The position numbers and the translations under genes were made by a program. 64,000 nucleotides of DNA from Sipunculus nudus (lineage: Eukaryota > Annelida > Sipuncula > Golfingiida > Sipunculidae), in NCBI GenBank assembly GCA_026874595.1, contig JAPPUL010000089.1:1-64000 (forward strand). The letters run 5' to 3'. Positions 27,121 to 35,680 of the stretch are shown here, piece by piece. The notes below the pieces were generated by a model, which saw nothing but the letters and a program-made list of their open reading frames with translations, did not search any database and was not told the origin of the DNA. Each line of letters begins with the position of its first letter. Position 1 is the stretch's first letter.

Positions 27121-27502
27121 ATTAATTACCTAAAATAAAGACAATAAAGGATACTATAATAATATCTTTTTATTTTCTAAATATTATTTTCTAAATATTA
27201 TTTTCTAAATATACTTAATAAGACTTTTAGTTTCTATTTTAGTCTTTACATTAAAACACATTAAATTTATCTACCAAACACACTATAAATAGTCGAAAGT
27301 ATACAAATAATAAATGAATGGCATGTAGGTATTTTTGTAAAATATTGCTTTATTTAGTAATAAAAGCGGGTTAAATCAATACATAGGCTAATGGGAGGAC
27401 AGAGAAATCGGTACTTTTGAATTTGAATTTCTAAATGATATTTTATTAGATGTTTTAAAAGAACAAGTTGGAGAGGAAGTATATAATAAGGTAATTCCCT
27501 TT
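27121..27502 (+). other. Spacer with 14-bp repeat and upstream coding extension of ppc
   Basis: Holds three copies of TATTTTCTAAATAT (27171-27212), then AT-rich sequence. From 27392 to 27502 the frame of ppc is open and codes a PEPC-like N-terminus (FEFLNDILLDVLKEQVGEEV) without an ATG, GTG or TTG. GGAGG at 27394-27398 is a strong ribosome binding site 8 bp before an ATC codon at 27407. Confidence 0.7.
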
Positions 27503-30205
27503 GTGGGAGAGGAAAGTGAGAAGATGAGCAAGGAAGAGCTTTATAAAGGGATTGAACGTCTTGATAGAGAAACCATGTTTATAATACTTAGATTTTACAG
27601 GATATACTTTCAGCTTCTAAATATATCAGAGGACGTATACTTACATTTGCTTGATAGAGAAACATTAAAAAGTGAAGCATTAGTAGGCGATTCCCTAGAA
27701 CAATGTATAAGAACCTTCAAAGAGCAGGGGTGCAGTGCAGAGGATGTACAAAAGCTTCTTGACAAACTCGACATACAACCTGTAATAACAGCACATCCAA
27801 GCGAGACAAAACGTCATACCGTACTTGAGAAATATCTAAAAATATATGAGCTACTTTTAAATAAAACAACAGTAGAGCACAGTGAGCATGAGATAAGGAA
27901 TATAAGAGAACTTGTTTTAAACGAGGTTAGCAAATTATGGTTTACGGGAGATGTCAAACTTGAAAAGCCCACTGTCTTACAAGAGGTTAATAACGGTCTT
28001 TTTTATTTCGACAAAATATTTTATAATATAGTAAACCCCTTGTATAAAGAGCTTGAGGTAAGCCTTTCTGACTTTTATCCAGGATACAAATTTCAAATAC
28101 CGACTATTCTTCGTTTTGGTTCTTGGATAGGCGGCGATCGTGATGGAAATCCTAATGTTACAAGCGTGGTTACAAAAGAAACCCTTTTAAGACATAAGGA
28201 TTTGATAATAAAGAAATATATAGACTCCTTAAATGAGCTTATAATGTCCTTTAGCCAGTCAAGGTATCTAACCCCGGAGTCAAAAATACTTGAAAAGTCG
28301 CTTTTGCATGATAAAGAATTACTAAAAGTAGATTTTCATAAAATAGTTGCAAGAAACCCTCATGAGCTTTACAGACAAAAAGTATCGCTTATAAAGTTAC
28401 GCCTTGAAAACACAATGTACTCAAAAAAGAGGGATTTAGAACAGATTTTGTATTATGCAGAAGATGAATATGGAGCAAAGGATTATTCTTACTCAAGTGT
28501 AGAAGATTTTTTAGAAGATTTAAACTTACTTCGACATGCCCTAATAGAAGGACAAAACGAGCGAGTTGCAAAAACAGAGCTTGACCCACTACTTAGGAAG
28601 GTTAAGGTATTTGGCTTTCATCTTGTAAGCTTGGATATAAGGGAGATAGGGACCCGTCATCATACATTACTAGATGATGTAGTAAGCGGACTTAATATAC
28701 TAGGAGGTGGGAGTTATGACGAGCTAGGAGATGGCGAGAAGATAAAGTTTTTAACAAAAGAGCTTTTAAGTCCCCGCCCGTTAATCCCAATACATTATAA
28801 ATTCACAACGAAAGAGAATGAAGAGACACATAAAGTGTTCAAAGAGATAAAGATAGCTCAAGATACAATATCGGAACAAGCGATAGGAAGCTATATAATA
28901 AGCATGACGCACGGAGCACATGATGTACTTGCAGTATTGTTACTAGCCAAGGAAGCGGGGCTTTATGGGGTTTTGGGAGGTGGAGAGGGTGAATGTTTTA
29001 GTCGACTTGATATAGTACCACTTTTTGAGACGATAGACGATTTATCAAATGCAAGTAAAGTTTTGGAAGATTTATTTTTGAATCAAGCATACACAAAACA
29101 TCTTGCAGCCCGAGGGAATATACAAGAGGTGATGATAGGCTACTCAGACAGTAATAAGCAAGGAGGAATACTAACTTCAGTATGGGAATTATACAAGGCC
29201 CAACAAACGCTATTCGCAATAGCACAAAAATATAATATAGTATTAAAGCTGTTTCATGGACGAGGTGGGTCAATAAGCCGGGGAGGGAGTGAATATGTTG
29301 GCAAGTCAATAGAGGCTCAGCCTAAAGAGAGTGTAAATGGCAAGATAAAGATAACGGAGCAGGGTGAGGTAATATCTAGGAAGTATGCCCATGAACACAC
29401 AGCGATTATGCGGATAAGTTTACTTATGTCTAAGGTGATGGAGGCGGGAATGGAGAGTATATGTAATGCTAAGGAAGAAGATGTTAAGAGGGTTTTGGAG
29501 TATGAGAAGGCAATGGAAAAGATATCTAGCTATTCGTATGAGGCATATAGAAAGTTGGTAAGTGACAAGGATTTGTTTTTGTATTTCAAAGAGGCAACTC
29601 CCTTTGCAAGCATCCAGAAGTTAAATATAGCCTCAAGGCCGGCCAAAAGAAAGCAAGCAGACAGTATAAACAATATAAGAGCAATTCCGTGGGTATTTAG
29701 CTGGATACAAAACCGTCATATCATATCAGGCTGGTATGGGGTTGGATATGGATTTAAGAAGTTCTTAGAGGAGGACGGAGGAGGGAACGAAGAGCTTTTA
29801 TGTGAGATGTATGACAAATGGCTATTTTTTAGTGTATTGATAGATAACATTTCAATGAGCCTTGCAAAAACAGATATAGAGATTGCAGCTTTATATGCGG
29901 ATATAGTTAAGGATAAGGAAGTAGGCAAAAAGATATACGGTATGATACGAAAAGAACATGAGCTTACTAAATCTTATATTTTAAGGATAAAACGCCAAAG
30001 TGATTTATTTGAAACAGCATCATTACTCGATAAATCTATAGAACACAGAAACCCTCATATAGATTTACTGAACTTGATACAGATAGTCCTTTTAAAAAGA
30101 GGGATAAATTATAAAGATGATGATGTGGCAAGTGACGATATACACTTCCGGATGCTTGCAAACAGTATAAACTGTATAGCATCCGGCCTTAGAAACACAG
30201 GTTAG
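27503..30205 (+). CDS. ppc: Phosphoenolpyruvate carboxylase
   Basis: Carboxylates PEP to oxaloacetate, refilling the TCA cycle. Motifs: VITAHPSETKRH (catalytic His), FGSWIGGDRDGNPNVT, YSDSNKQGG (catalytic Lys), FHGRGGSISRGG, and the C-terminus ending RNTG that is typical of the family. The canonical start is GTG at 27503 (900 residues), but the frame continues 32 codons upstream to an ATC at 27407 and that stretch resembles PEPC N-termini, so the real protein is probably longer. The last codons form a hairpin (30148-30186), and the 3' end is repeated in tandem downstream. Confidence 0.95.
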   Translation: MGEESEKMSKEELYKGIERLDRETMFIILRFYRIYFQLLNISEDVYLHLLDRETLKSEALVGDSLEQCIRTFKEQGCSAEDVQKLLDKLDIQPVITAHPSETKRHTVLEKYLKIYELLLNKTTVEHSEHEIRNIRELVLNEVSKLWFTGDVKLEKPTVLQEVNNGLFYFDKIFYNIVNPLYKELEVSLSDFYPGYKFQIPTILRFGSWIGGDRDGNPNVTSVVTKETLLRHKDLIIKKYIDSLNELIMSFSQSRYLTPESKILEKSLLHDKELLKVDFHKIVARNPHELYRQKVSLIKLRLENTMYSKKRDLEQILYYAEDEYGAKDYSYSSVEDFLEDLNLLRHALIEGQNERVAKTELDPLLRKVKVFGFHLVSLDIREIGTRHHTLLDDVVSGLNILGGGSYDELGDGEKIKFLTKELLSPRPLIPIHYKFTTKENEETHKVFKEIKIAQDTISEQAIGSYIISMTHGAHDVLAVLLLAKEAGLYGVLGGGEGECFSRLDIVPLFETIDDLSNASKVLEDLFLNQAYTKHLAARGNIQEVMIGYSDSNKQGGILTSVWELYKAQQTLFAIAQKYNIVLKLFHGRGGSISRGGSEYVGKSIEAQPKESVNGKIKITEQGEVISRKYAHEHTAIMRISLLMSKVMEAGMESICNAKEEDVKRVLEYEKAMEKISSYSYEAYRKLVSDKDLFLYFKEATPFASIQKLNIASRPAKRKQADSINNIRAIPWVFSWIQNRHIISGWYGVGYGFKKFLEEDGGGNEELLCEMYDKWLFFSVLIDNISMSLAKTDIEIAALYADIVKDKEVGKKIYGMIRKEHELTKSYILRIKRQSDLFETASLLDKSIEHRNPHIDLLNLIQIVLLKRGINYKDDDVASDDIHFRMLANSINCIASGLRNTG

Positions 30206-30819
30206 GTAAAAATACTAACTTAGTTAGTCCTTTGATTTATTTGAAACGAAGAGGAGATTATACGGATAATGATTTTGCAAGTGACGATATACACGGATGC
30301 TTGCAAACAGTATAAACTGTATAGCATCCGGCCTTAGAAACACAGGTTAGGTAAAAATACTAACTTAGCTAGTCCTTTGATTTATTTGAAACGAAGAGGA
30401 GATTATACGGATAATGATTTTGCAAGTGACGATATACACGGATGCTTGCAAACAGTATAAACTGTATAGCATCCGGCCTTAGAAACACAGGTTAGGTAAA
30501 AATACTAACTTAGCTAGTCCTTTGATTTATTTGAAACGAAGAGGAGATTATACGGATAATGATTTTGCAAGCGACGATATACACTTCCGGATGCTTGCAA
30601 ACAGTATAAACTGTATAGCATCCGGCCTTAGAAACACAGGTTAGGTAAAAATACTAACTTAGCTAGTCCTTTGATTTATTTGAAACGAAGAGGAGATTAT
30701 ACGGATAATGATTTTGCAAGTGACGATATACACTTCCGGATGCTTGCAAACAGTATAAACTGTATAGCATCCGGCCTTAGAAACACAGGTTAGGTAAAAA
30801 TACTAACTTAGTTAGTCCT
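30128..30819 (+). repeat. 145/149-bp tandem array of ppc 3' ends
   Basis: The last codons of ppc plus about 25 bp of trailer recur head to tail: gene copy 30128-30276 (149 bp), 30277-30421 (145), 30422-30566 (145), 30567-30715 (149) and a partial copy from 30716 to about 30819. The 145-bp units lack a TTCC within the hairpin arm. The start of each added unit translates as a diverged ppc tail (LKRRGDYTDNDFASDDIH against LLKRGINYKDDDVASDDIH), while the last ~30 codons are almost identical. Every unit keeps the hairpin CGGATGCT...AGCATCCG. The array ends inside the last codons of the convergent aminotransferase gene. Confidence 0.95.
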
Positions 30820-31974
30820 TATAGGAATATTCTTGTATATATCATAAAGTGCAGTTTGAACAGCTTTTAGGGAAGCTCCCCAAGTAAATTCATAGCCAAG
30901 GTCTTTTAGTGTAAATTCTAGGGCCTGAAAGGCGATAGCCAAATCACTTTTCTCGATATAACCAAGGTGCCCAATACGAAATATCTTACCCTTTAAAGAA
31001 GACTGCCCTCCAGCAATAGCAACACCATATTTATCTCTCATAAGCTTTGGTATCTTAGCTCCGTCAATACCCTCAGGCACTTTAACAGATGTTACAGAGT
31101 TAGCAGGATTATCTGCAAAAAGTTCAAGTCCTAAAGCCCCAACTCCCTTACGGGTTGCATCAGCAATGAGAGCGTGCCGAGCAATTACATTATTTAAACC
31201 CTCCTCCAAAACTATACGATTTAAAGCACGATTTAGTCCAATAATAAGTGAAACAGCGGGAGTCCATGCTGTAGTATTATTTTTAAGAGCTTTTCTCTCC
31301 TGTTTTAGATCAAAATATAGTTTAGGTAAAGTTGAGGATTTAGCAAGCTCACGTGCTTTCTCAGAAAAGGATATGAACGCAAGACCCGGCGGAAGCATTA
31401 AAGACTTCTGAGAACCGCAAACAGCAATGTCAATATTCCATTCATCAACAGGGCACTCGCTAACACCAAGAGCCGTAATGGCATCAACAACAAAAATAGC
31501 ACCAGTATCTTTGACAAAAGAAGCAATCTCCTTAACAGGGTTTTGCGCACCAGTTGAGGTTTCACAATATTGAATAAACAAAGCCTTAGCATCAGGGTTT
31601 TGGGCAAACGCATTTTTAATAGCAGAAAGAGAGACCGAAGAACCCCAATTAACGTCTATATAAAAAGGTCTTACGTTATAAGCCTCACAAATATCACCCC
31701 ACCGCTCACCAAACTTCCCAGCACGAACAACAATAGCCTTGTCTCCTGGCGACAAAGTATTAACGACAGCCGCCTCCATACCTCCCGTCCCGCTTGAAGA
31801 TAATATATATACCTCTTCTTTTGTGCTATAAAGTTGTTTCAGTAAGTCAATCGTATTGACAAGCACGGAACTGAATTTGGGTGTTCTATGATGATATAAA
31901 GGCTGTGCCATCGCTGCCAATATGTCATGTGGAACCTGAGTAGGTCCTGGAGAAATTAAAAAGTCCTTTAACAT
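30808..31974 (-). CDS. Class V aminotransferase (alanine-glyoxylate / serine-pyruvate type)
   Basis: PLP enzyme of 388 residues. The N-terminus LISPGPTQVPHDILAAMAQPLYHHR is typical of alanine:glyoxylate and serine:pyruvate/glyoxylate aminotransferases. The PLP lysine is in VCGSQKSLMLPPGLAF, and FVVDAITALGVSE holds the PLP Asp. A strong Shine-Dalgarno AAGGAGG precedes the ATG. The stop codon and last few codons (PIRTN) overlap the edge of the ppc tail array. Likely roles are serine/glycine or glyoxylate metabolism; the true substrates cannot be read from sequence. Confidence 0.92.
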   Translation of the reverse strand: MLKDFLISPGPTQVPHDILAAMAQPLYHHRTPKFSSVLVNTIDLLKQLYSTKEEVYILSSSGTGGMEAAVVNTLSPGDKAIVVRAGKFGERWGDICEAYNVRPFYIDVNWGSSVSLSAIKNAFAQNPDAKALFIQYCETSTGAQNPVKEIASFVKDTGAIFVVDAITALGVSECPVDEWNIDIAVCGSQKSLMLPPGLAFISFSEKARELAKSSTLPKLYFDLKQERKALKNNTTAWTPAVSLIIGLNRALNRIVLEEGLNNVIARHALIADATRKGVGALGLELFADNPANSVTSVKVPEGIDGAKIPKLMRDKYGVAIAGGQSSLKGKIFRIGHLGYIEKSDLAIAFQALEFTLKDLGYEFTWGASLKAVQTALYDIYKNIPIRTN

Positions 31975-32312
31975 AAGCTAAAGCCTCCTTCATTATAAGT
32001 GTTTTAAAATAAAAAATAATATATATTTACTTGCTTTTTTTAAGTAAAGTAAAAGCCAAAAAAAAGAATATCCAGCTAGAGGATATAAAAGTTTAATAAT
32101 AAGATTTAACGAGACGACCCTAATTATGTGGACCATGGTAAAACGAAAAATATACAAGATAACAAAGTATCCCTTAAATGCAAGTTAATAAAAATATTTA
32201 TACAGCTATAAAACGATAATATATTATCTTAATTAAAAAAGCATTATACTACAAAGCATTATAAGCTAGTTAAAGTAATGTTTTAAATAAGCCAATAGAG
32301 TGCAGGGTTTAT
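31975..32312. other. Divergent intergenic region, aminotransferase / TPR gene
   Basis: A 338-bp AT-rich spacer that should hold promoters for both directions. It has a small inverted repeat, ATATCC-N7-GGATAT (about 32069-32090), which could be an operator or a weak hairpin. No gene or RNA is seen. Confidence 0.45.
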
Positions 32313-33080
32313 ATGAGCAATATAAAGATATTATTTCCTATCCAAATACTAATACTACTTTGTATGGCAGCCCAGATGTGGGGCAGTTATTATGAGAGCG
32401 GGTATGAGGCATATATAATTAAAGATTATGACAAAGCTATAGAGGATTTTACAAAGTCTTTAAATGAGAAGGAAGGGCAAAGGAGAGCAGTTTATTATAT
32501 ATCAGAAAGTTATTTAAGGCGCGGGTTAAAACATTTTGGAGATGGCAGTTATCGAAAAGCAGGTACAGATTTAACAAGAGCGAAGATGATATTAACAGAA
32601 GCGCTTAAAATAGAAGCATATGCAGAGGATCATAAAAGTTATTTAAAGACATTAAAGTCGGTAAACGATGCCCAAGCGTTGTTATCAAGATACGAAGCGG
32701 AGGGGGTTGGGATATATGTAGGATTACTTGGCGGGAGCGGGATATTGCTGATAGTGATATTTTTGGTTATAAGGAGGCTAGGAAGTGGTCGTCGGATACC
32801 GAAGAAGAAGCAGGCACTAGGCGATGAAATAAAGCAAACCTTAGAAGAGTTAAATGAAAGTTTTTTCAAGACAAAGGAGTTATTGAAGGGTCGAAGTGAA
32901 GAGGAGTTATTACTATTTATAGAGGAGACAGAGGACAAATGTATAATGCTTAATGACAAATACGAGGAAGCGTTATATGGGCTTCGGGACATAGACGAGG
33001 AAGTGTTTAAGGTAGAGATAAGAGATACAAAAGAGTCAATAAATAAGTTTTTGGCAAAAGAAGTACTGCTTAGTAAATAG
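32313..33080 (+). CDS. Membrane protein with TPR repeats
   Basis: A 255-residue protein. An N-terminal signal/anchor (residues 5-22) precedes TPR-like repeats (SYYESGYEAYIIKDYDKAIEDFTKSL, then RRAVYYISESYLRRG), so this part is likely periplasmic. A second membrane helix (GIYVGLLGGSGILLIVIFLVI, about 131-151) leads to a cytoplasmic charged coiled coil. TPR proteins of this build often organise protein complexes. It lies about 115 bp upstream of dapF. Confidence 0.75.
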   Translation: MSNIKILFPIQILILLCMAAQMWGSYYESGYEAYIIKDYDKAIEDFTKSLNEKEGQRRAVYYISESYLRRGLKHFGDGSYRKAGTDLTRAKMILTEALKIEAYAEDHKSYLKTLKSVNDAQALLSRYEAEGVGIYVGLLGGSGILLIVIFLVIRRLGSGRRIPKKKQALGDEIKQTLEELNESFFKTKELLKGRSEEELLLFIEETEDKCIMLNDKYEEALYGLRDIDEEVFKVEIRDTKESINKFLAKEVLLSK

Positions 33081-33195
33081 TCGTTATATTAAACTAGCTT
33101 AAATTATACATTATGGCTTCTCTATATAAGTTTTAATATAAAGAATAAATACAATAAATAAAAGCTTGGTTTAAAATATAGATATAGGTTAAGAG

Positions 33196-34062
33196 ATGAA
33201 ATTTACAAAGATGCATGGATTAGGCAATGATTATATCTATATAAACTGTTTTAGAGAACGGGTAAAAAACCCGAGAGACTTAGCAATAAAGCTTAGTGAT
33301 CGTAATTTTGGGATAGGGGCAGACGGATTAATATTAATAAAGCCTGGGCGACTTTGTGAATTTGAGATGGAGATGTACAATGCAGATGGCAGCAAGGCGG
33401 AGACATGCGGTAATGGGCTAAGATGCGTTGCAAAATATCTTTATGATAATAAACTAACGAAGAAGAAGGAATTTGAGATAGAAACGGGAGGGAATGTATG
33501 CAATGTTAGGGTAGAGCTTTTGGGGGATGTAGATGGTGGTGGGGGTAATGCGGGTGGGGGTAAGGTAGGGAATGTACAGATAAACATGGGGAAGGCAGAA
33601 TTCAGAGCGGAGAAGATACCGGTGCTTGGCTATAGCGGGCGAGTAATAAATGAGGATATAGAGGTATTGGATCGAGTATTTAAGTTCACAGGGGTATCGA
33701 TGGGCAATCCACATTGTGTAATATTCCTGGATGGAGCAGAGAGTTTAGATAGATTTGAGCTTGAGAGGTATGGCAAGGAGCTTGAGCATCACAAGATATT
33801 TCCAAATAGAATAAATGTAGAGATAGTGGAGGTAATAAGTCGGCAAGAGGTAAGACAAAGGACGTGGGAGCGTGGCAGTGGAGAAACGCTTGCTTGCGGG
33901 ACGGGAGCATGTGCAGTACTTGGAGCTGGGATAGAAAATAAGATATTAGACAGACGAGTTAGAAATCATCTAAAAGGTGGGATGGTGCTACTGGAGGCAG
34001 ATGGGGGGGGGGATATATATTTAAAGGGCCCAGCGGAGCTAGTATTTGAGGGAGAGATATAG
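33196..34062 (+). CDS. dapF: Diaminopimelate epimerase
   Basis: Converts LL- to meso-diaminopimelate for lysine and peptidoglycan. The two catalytic cysteines are in AETCGNGLRC and ETLACGTGAC; MHGLGNDYIYI and GADGLILI are the usual N-terminal motifs. A glycine-rich low-complexity insert (VDGGGGNAGGGKVGNV) lies around residue 115-130. At 288 residues it is near normal length. The product is what MurE in this window needs. Confidence 0.95.
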   Translation: MKFTKMHGLGNDYIYINCFRERVKNPRDLAIKLSDRNFGIGADGLILIKPGRLCEFEMEMYNADGSKAETCGNGLRCVAKYLYDNKLTKKKEFEIETGGNVCNVRVELLGDVDGGGGNAGGGKVGNVQINMGKAEFRAEKIPVLGYSGRVINEDIEVLDRVFKFTGVSMGNPHCVIFLDGAESLDRFELERYGKELEHHKIFPNRINVEIVEVISRQEVRQRTWERGSGETLACGTGACAVLGAGIENKILDRRVRNHLKGGMVLLEADGGGDIYLKGPAELVFEGEI

Positions 34063-34107
34063 TAAAGCTATAAGATTATAAAGATTAAGAGAAGGAAGAG
34101 CAGCAAG

Positions 34108-34135
34108 GTAAGAGGGAGTAAGAGGGAGTAAGAGG
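34108..34135 (+). repeat. 10-bp purine repeat downstream of dapF
   Basis: Nearly three copies of GTAAGAGGGA in the spacer between dapF and dsrC. Same purine-rich style as the arrays within the dsr cluster. Confidence 0.75.
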
Positions 34136-34251
34136 TAAAAAAATAATTAAATGGGAACTAAGTGGGGCAAAAACTTGTTAGTAATAAAGCTTATGGGCTG
34201 TATATTCGATGGTTATTAGGCTAGTAGAAGTTTAATGTTTGGATTTTATAT

Positions 34252-34280
34252 TTGGCTAGTAAATATAAAGTATATATATT
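34252..34280 (+). promoter_or_regulatory. Candidate sigma-70-type promoter for the dsr cluster
   Basis: TTGGCT (34252-34257) and TATATT (34275-34280) are 17 bp apart, about 60 bp before the dsrC start, and are followed by AAGGAGGG at the ribosome site. Plausible by spacing only; AT-rich sequence gives many chance -10 boxes. Confidence 0.3.
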
Positions 34281-34339
34281 TATATACAAATGTAAGAAGT
34301 ATCTTTAAATAAGCAAAAAAGGTTAAAAAAGGAGGGTAT

Positions 34340-34675
34340 ATGGCAGCAATAGAAGTATCAGGCAGGACATTGGCAGTGGACGAGGATGGTTTTTTAGAAA
34401 ACGTAGAAGATTGGGATGATGATGTAGCAAAACACATAGCAGAGCTTGAGGGGATAGACATGACAGAAGCGCATTGGGAGGTCATCAATTTTCTTAAAGA
34501 GTATTATGAAGAATATAAGATAGCGCCAATGATAAGAATCTTAACGAAGGCAATAGGCAAAAAGCTTGGTCCAGATAAAGGTAATACAAAGTATTTATAT
34601 AAGTTGTATCCTGGTGGTCCGGCAAAACAGGCGTGTAAGATAGCAGGATTACCAAAGCCAACAGGTTGTGTATAG
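34340..34675 (+). CDS. dsrC: DsrC sulfur-carrier protein
   Basis: Small carrier that takes up sulfur as a protein trisulfide and couples cytoplasmic sulfur chemistry to the DsrMKJOP membrane complex. Both redox cysteines are kept: Cys99 in KQACKIAG and the penultimate Cys110 in PTGCV, 11 residues apart as in true DsrC (TusE-type homologues keep only the last one). At 111 residues the length is normal. A strong ribosome site AAGGAGGG precedes the ATG. It heads the dsr cluster. Its last four codons and stop are repeated downstream. Confidence 0.96.
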   Translation: MAAIEVSGRTLAVDEDGFLENVEDWDDDVAKHIAELEGIDMTEAHWEVINFLKEYYEEYKIAPMIRILTKAIGKKLGPDKGNTKYLYKLYPGGPAKQACKIAGLPKPTGCV

Positions 34676-34719
34676 AACAGGTTGTGTATAGAACAGGTTG
34701 TGTATAGAACAGGTTGTGA
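34662..34719 (+). repeat. 16-bp tandem repeat of the dsrC 3' end
   Basis: Three copies of CAGGTTGTGTATAGAA plus a partial copy start inside the last codons of dsrC. Each holds the coding sequence of TGCV and a stop. Three units make 48 bp, so the final partial copy is back in the dsrC frame and would read TGCD then stop after readthrough. Confidence 0.93.
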
Positions 34720-34793
34720 TTAGGAAGGAGCAAAAAATAAAGAGAAGGCGTTGATTGTTTGGCTTGAAGAGGGTCATAAAGGTGAGAAATGGC

Positions 34794-34870
34794 GAGAAAG
34801 GGGTAAGAAAGGGGCGAGAAAGGGGCGAGAAAGGGGCGAGAAAGGGGTAAGAAAGGGGTAAGAAAGGGGT
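34794..34870 (+). repeat. 11-bp purine-rich tandem array x7 before dsrM
   Basis: Seven copies of GAGAAAGGGGC or AAGAAAGGGGT, all purine but one base, end about 50 bp before the dsrM start. Each unit contains AAGGGG, close to a Shine-Dalgarno core. Confidence 0.95.
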
Positions 34871-34923
34871 AAGGACGTGCAATAAAGCATATAACATATA
34901 AACAATGTAAAAGGATAGGGTAT

Positions 34924-35670
34924 ATGATAATGGTGATGTTGACGTATGTAGCGGTGGCAGTATTTGTGATAGGGTTTGTTTATAAAGTATGGATATATGC
35001 AAAGACGCCGGCCCCCTTTAAGATACCGATAACGCCGGCGCCAGTGAGCGGGGTTGGAGTGGGAGGACGGCTAAGCGCAGAGGTATTATTTTTCCGAAGC
35101 TTATTTAAAAGCAACAAATGGATATGGTTTGGTGGCTATATATTCCACATATTTTTGTTATTAGTGTTGCTAAGGCATCTAAGATACTTTCTAGACCCGG
35201 TACCTGAACTAGTTTTGATGGTACAAAAGTTTGGTATTTATGCAGGACTTGGTCTTAGTTTCCCGTTATTGTACTTGCTTGGCCGGAGAATATTTGTTGA
35301 CAGAGTACGCTACATATCGGCCTTAAGTGATTATTTCGCATTATTTTTATTGTTAGGGATAGCGTTAAGCGGGGTATGGTTAAAATTCATGGATCGTGTA
35401 AATGTACTTGAGGTAAAGCTCTTTATAAAAGGTATATTTATGTTTAGTCCACAAAGTTTCCCAGCTAATACAACCTTCTATATACATTTTCTTTTAATCT
35501 TGCTGTTGTTGGTGTACTTTCCCTTTAGTAAGCTAATGCACGCAGTAGGGATTTTTTTTAGTCCATCGTTTAATCAAATAGACAATCCTCGCGAGAAACA
35601 GCATAAGTTGCCAGGGGGTTACGAAGGGCTTAGCAAAGAATCAAAAACCAAAGACAAAACAAAAGAATAG
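34924..35670 (+). CDS. dsrM: DsrM, cytochrome b subunit of the DsrMKJOP complex
   Basis: Integral membrane protein of 248 residues related to NarI, expected to bind two b-type hemes and exchange electrons between the quinone pool and DsrK. Five to six hydrophobic helices are visible, with histidines in SNKWIWFGGYIFHIFLLLVLLRH-type segments and near the last helix (FYIHFLLILL and LMHAVGIFF). Start at ATG 34924. It is 10 bp upstream of dsrK. Identification rests on the fold and on its place between dsrC and dsrK. Confidence 0.92.
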   Translation: MIMVMLTYVAVAVFVIGFVYKVWIYAKTPAPFKIPITPAPVSGVGVGGRLSAEVLFFRSLFKSNKWIWFGGYIFHIFLLLVLLRHLRYFLDPVPELVLMVQKFGIYAGLGLSFPLLYLLGRRIFVDRVRYISALSDYFALFLLLGIALSGVWLKFMDRVNVLEVKLFIKGIFMFSPQSFPANTTFYIHFLLILLLLVYFPFSKLMHAVGIFFSPSFNQIDNPREKQHKLPGGYEGLSKESKTKDKTKE

Positions 35671-35680
35671 GAGTAGGGAT

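Noticed and set aside
30267-30745. Short peptides (about 22 codons) in the ppc repeat units
   Set aside because: Units with and without TTCC read different peptides and stops, so the frame is not kept; the repeats look non-coding.
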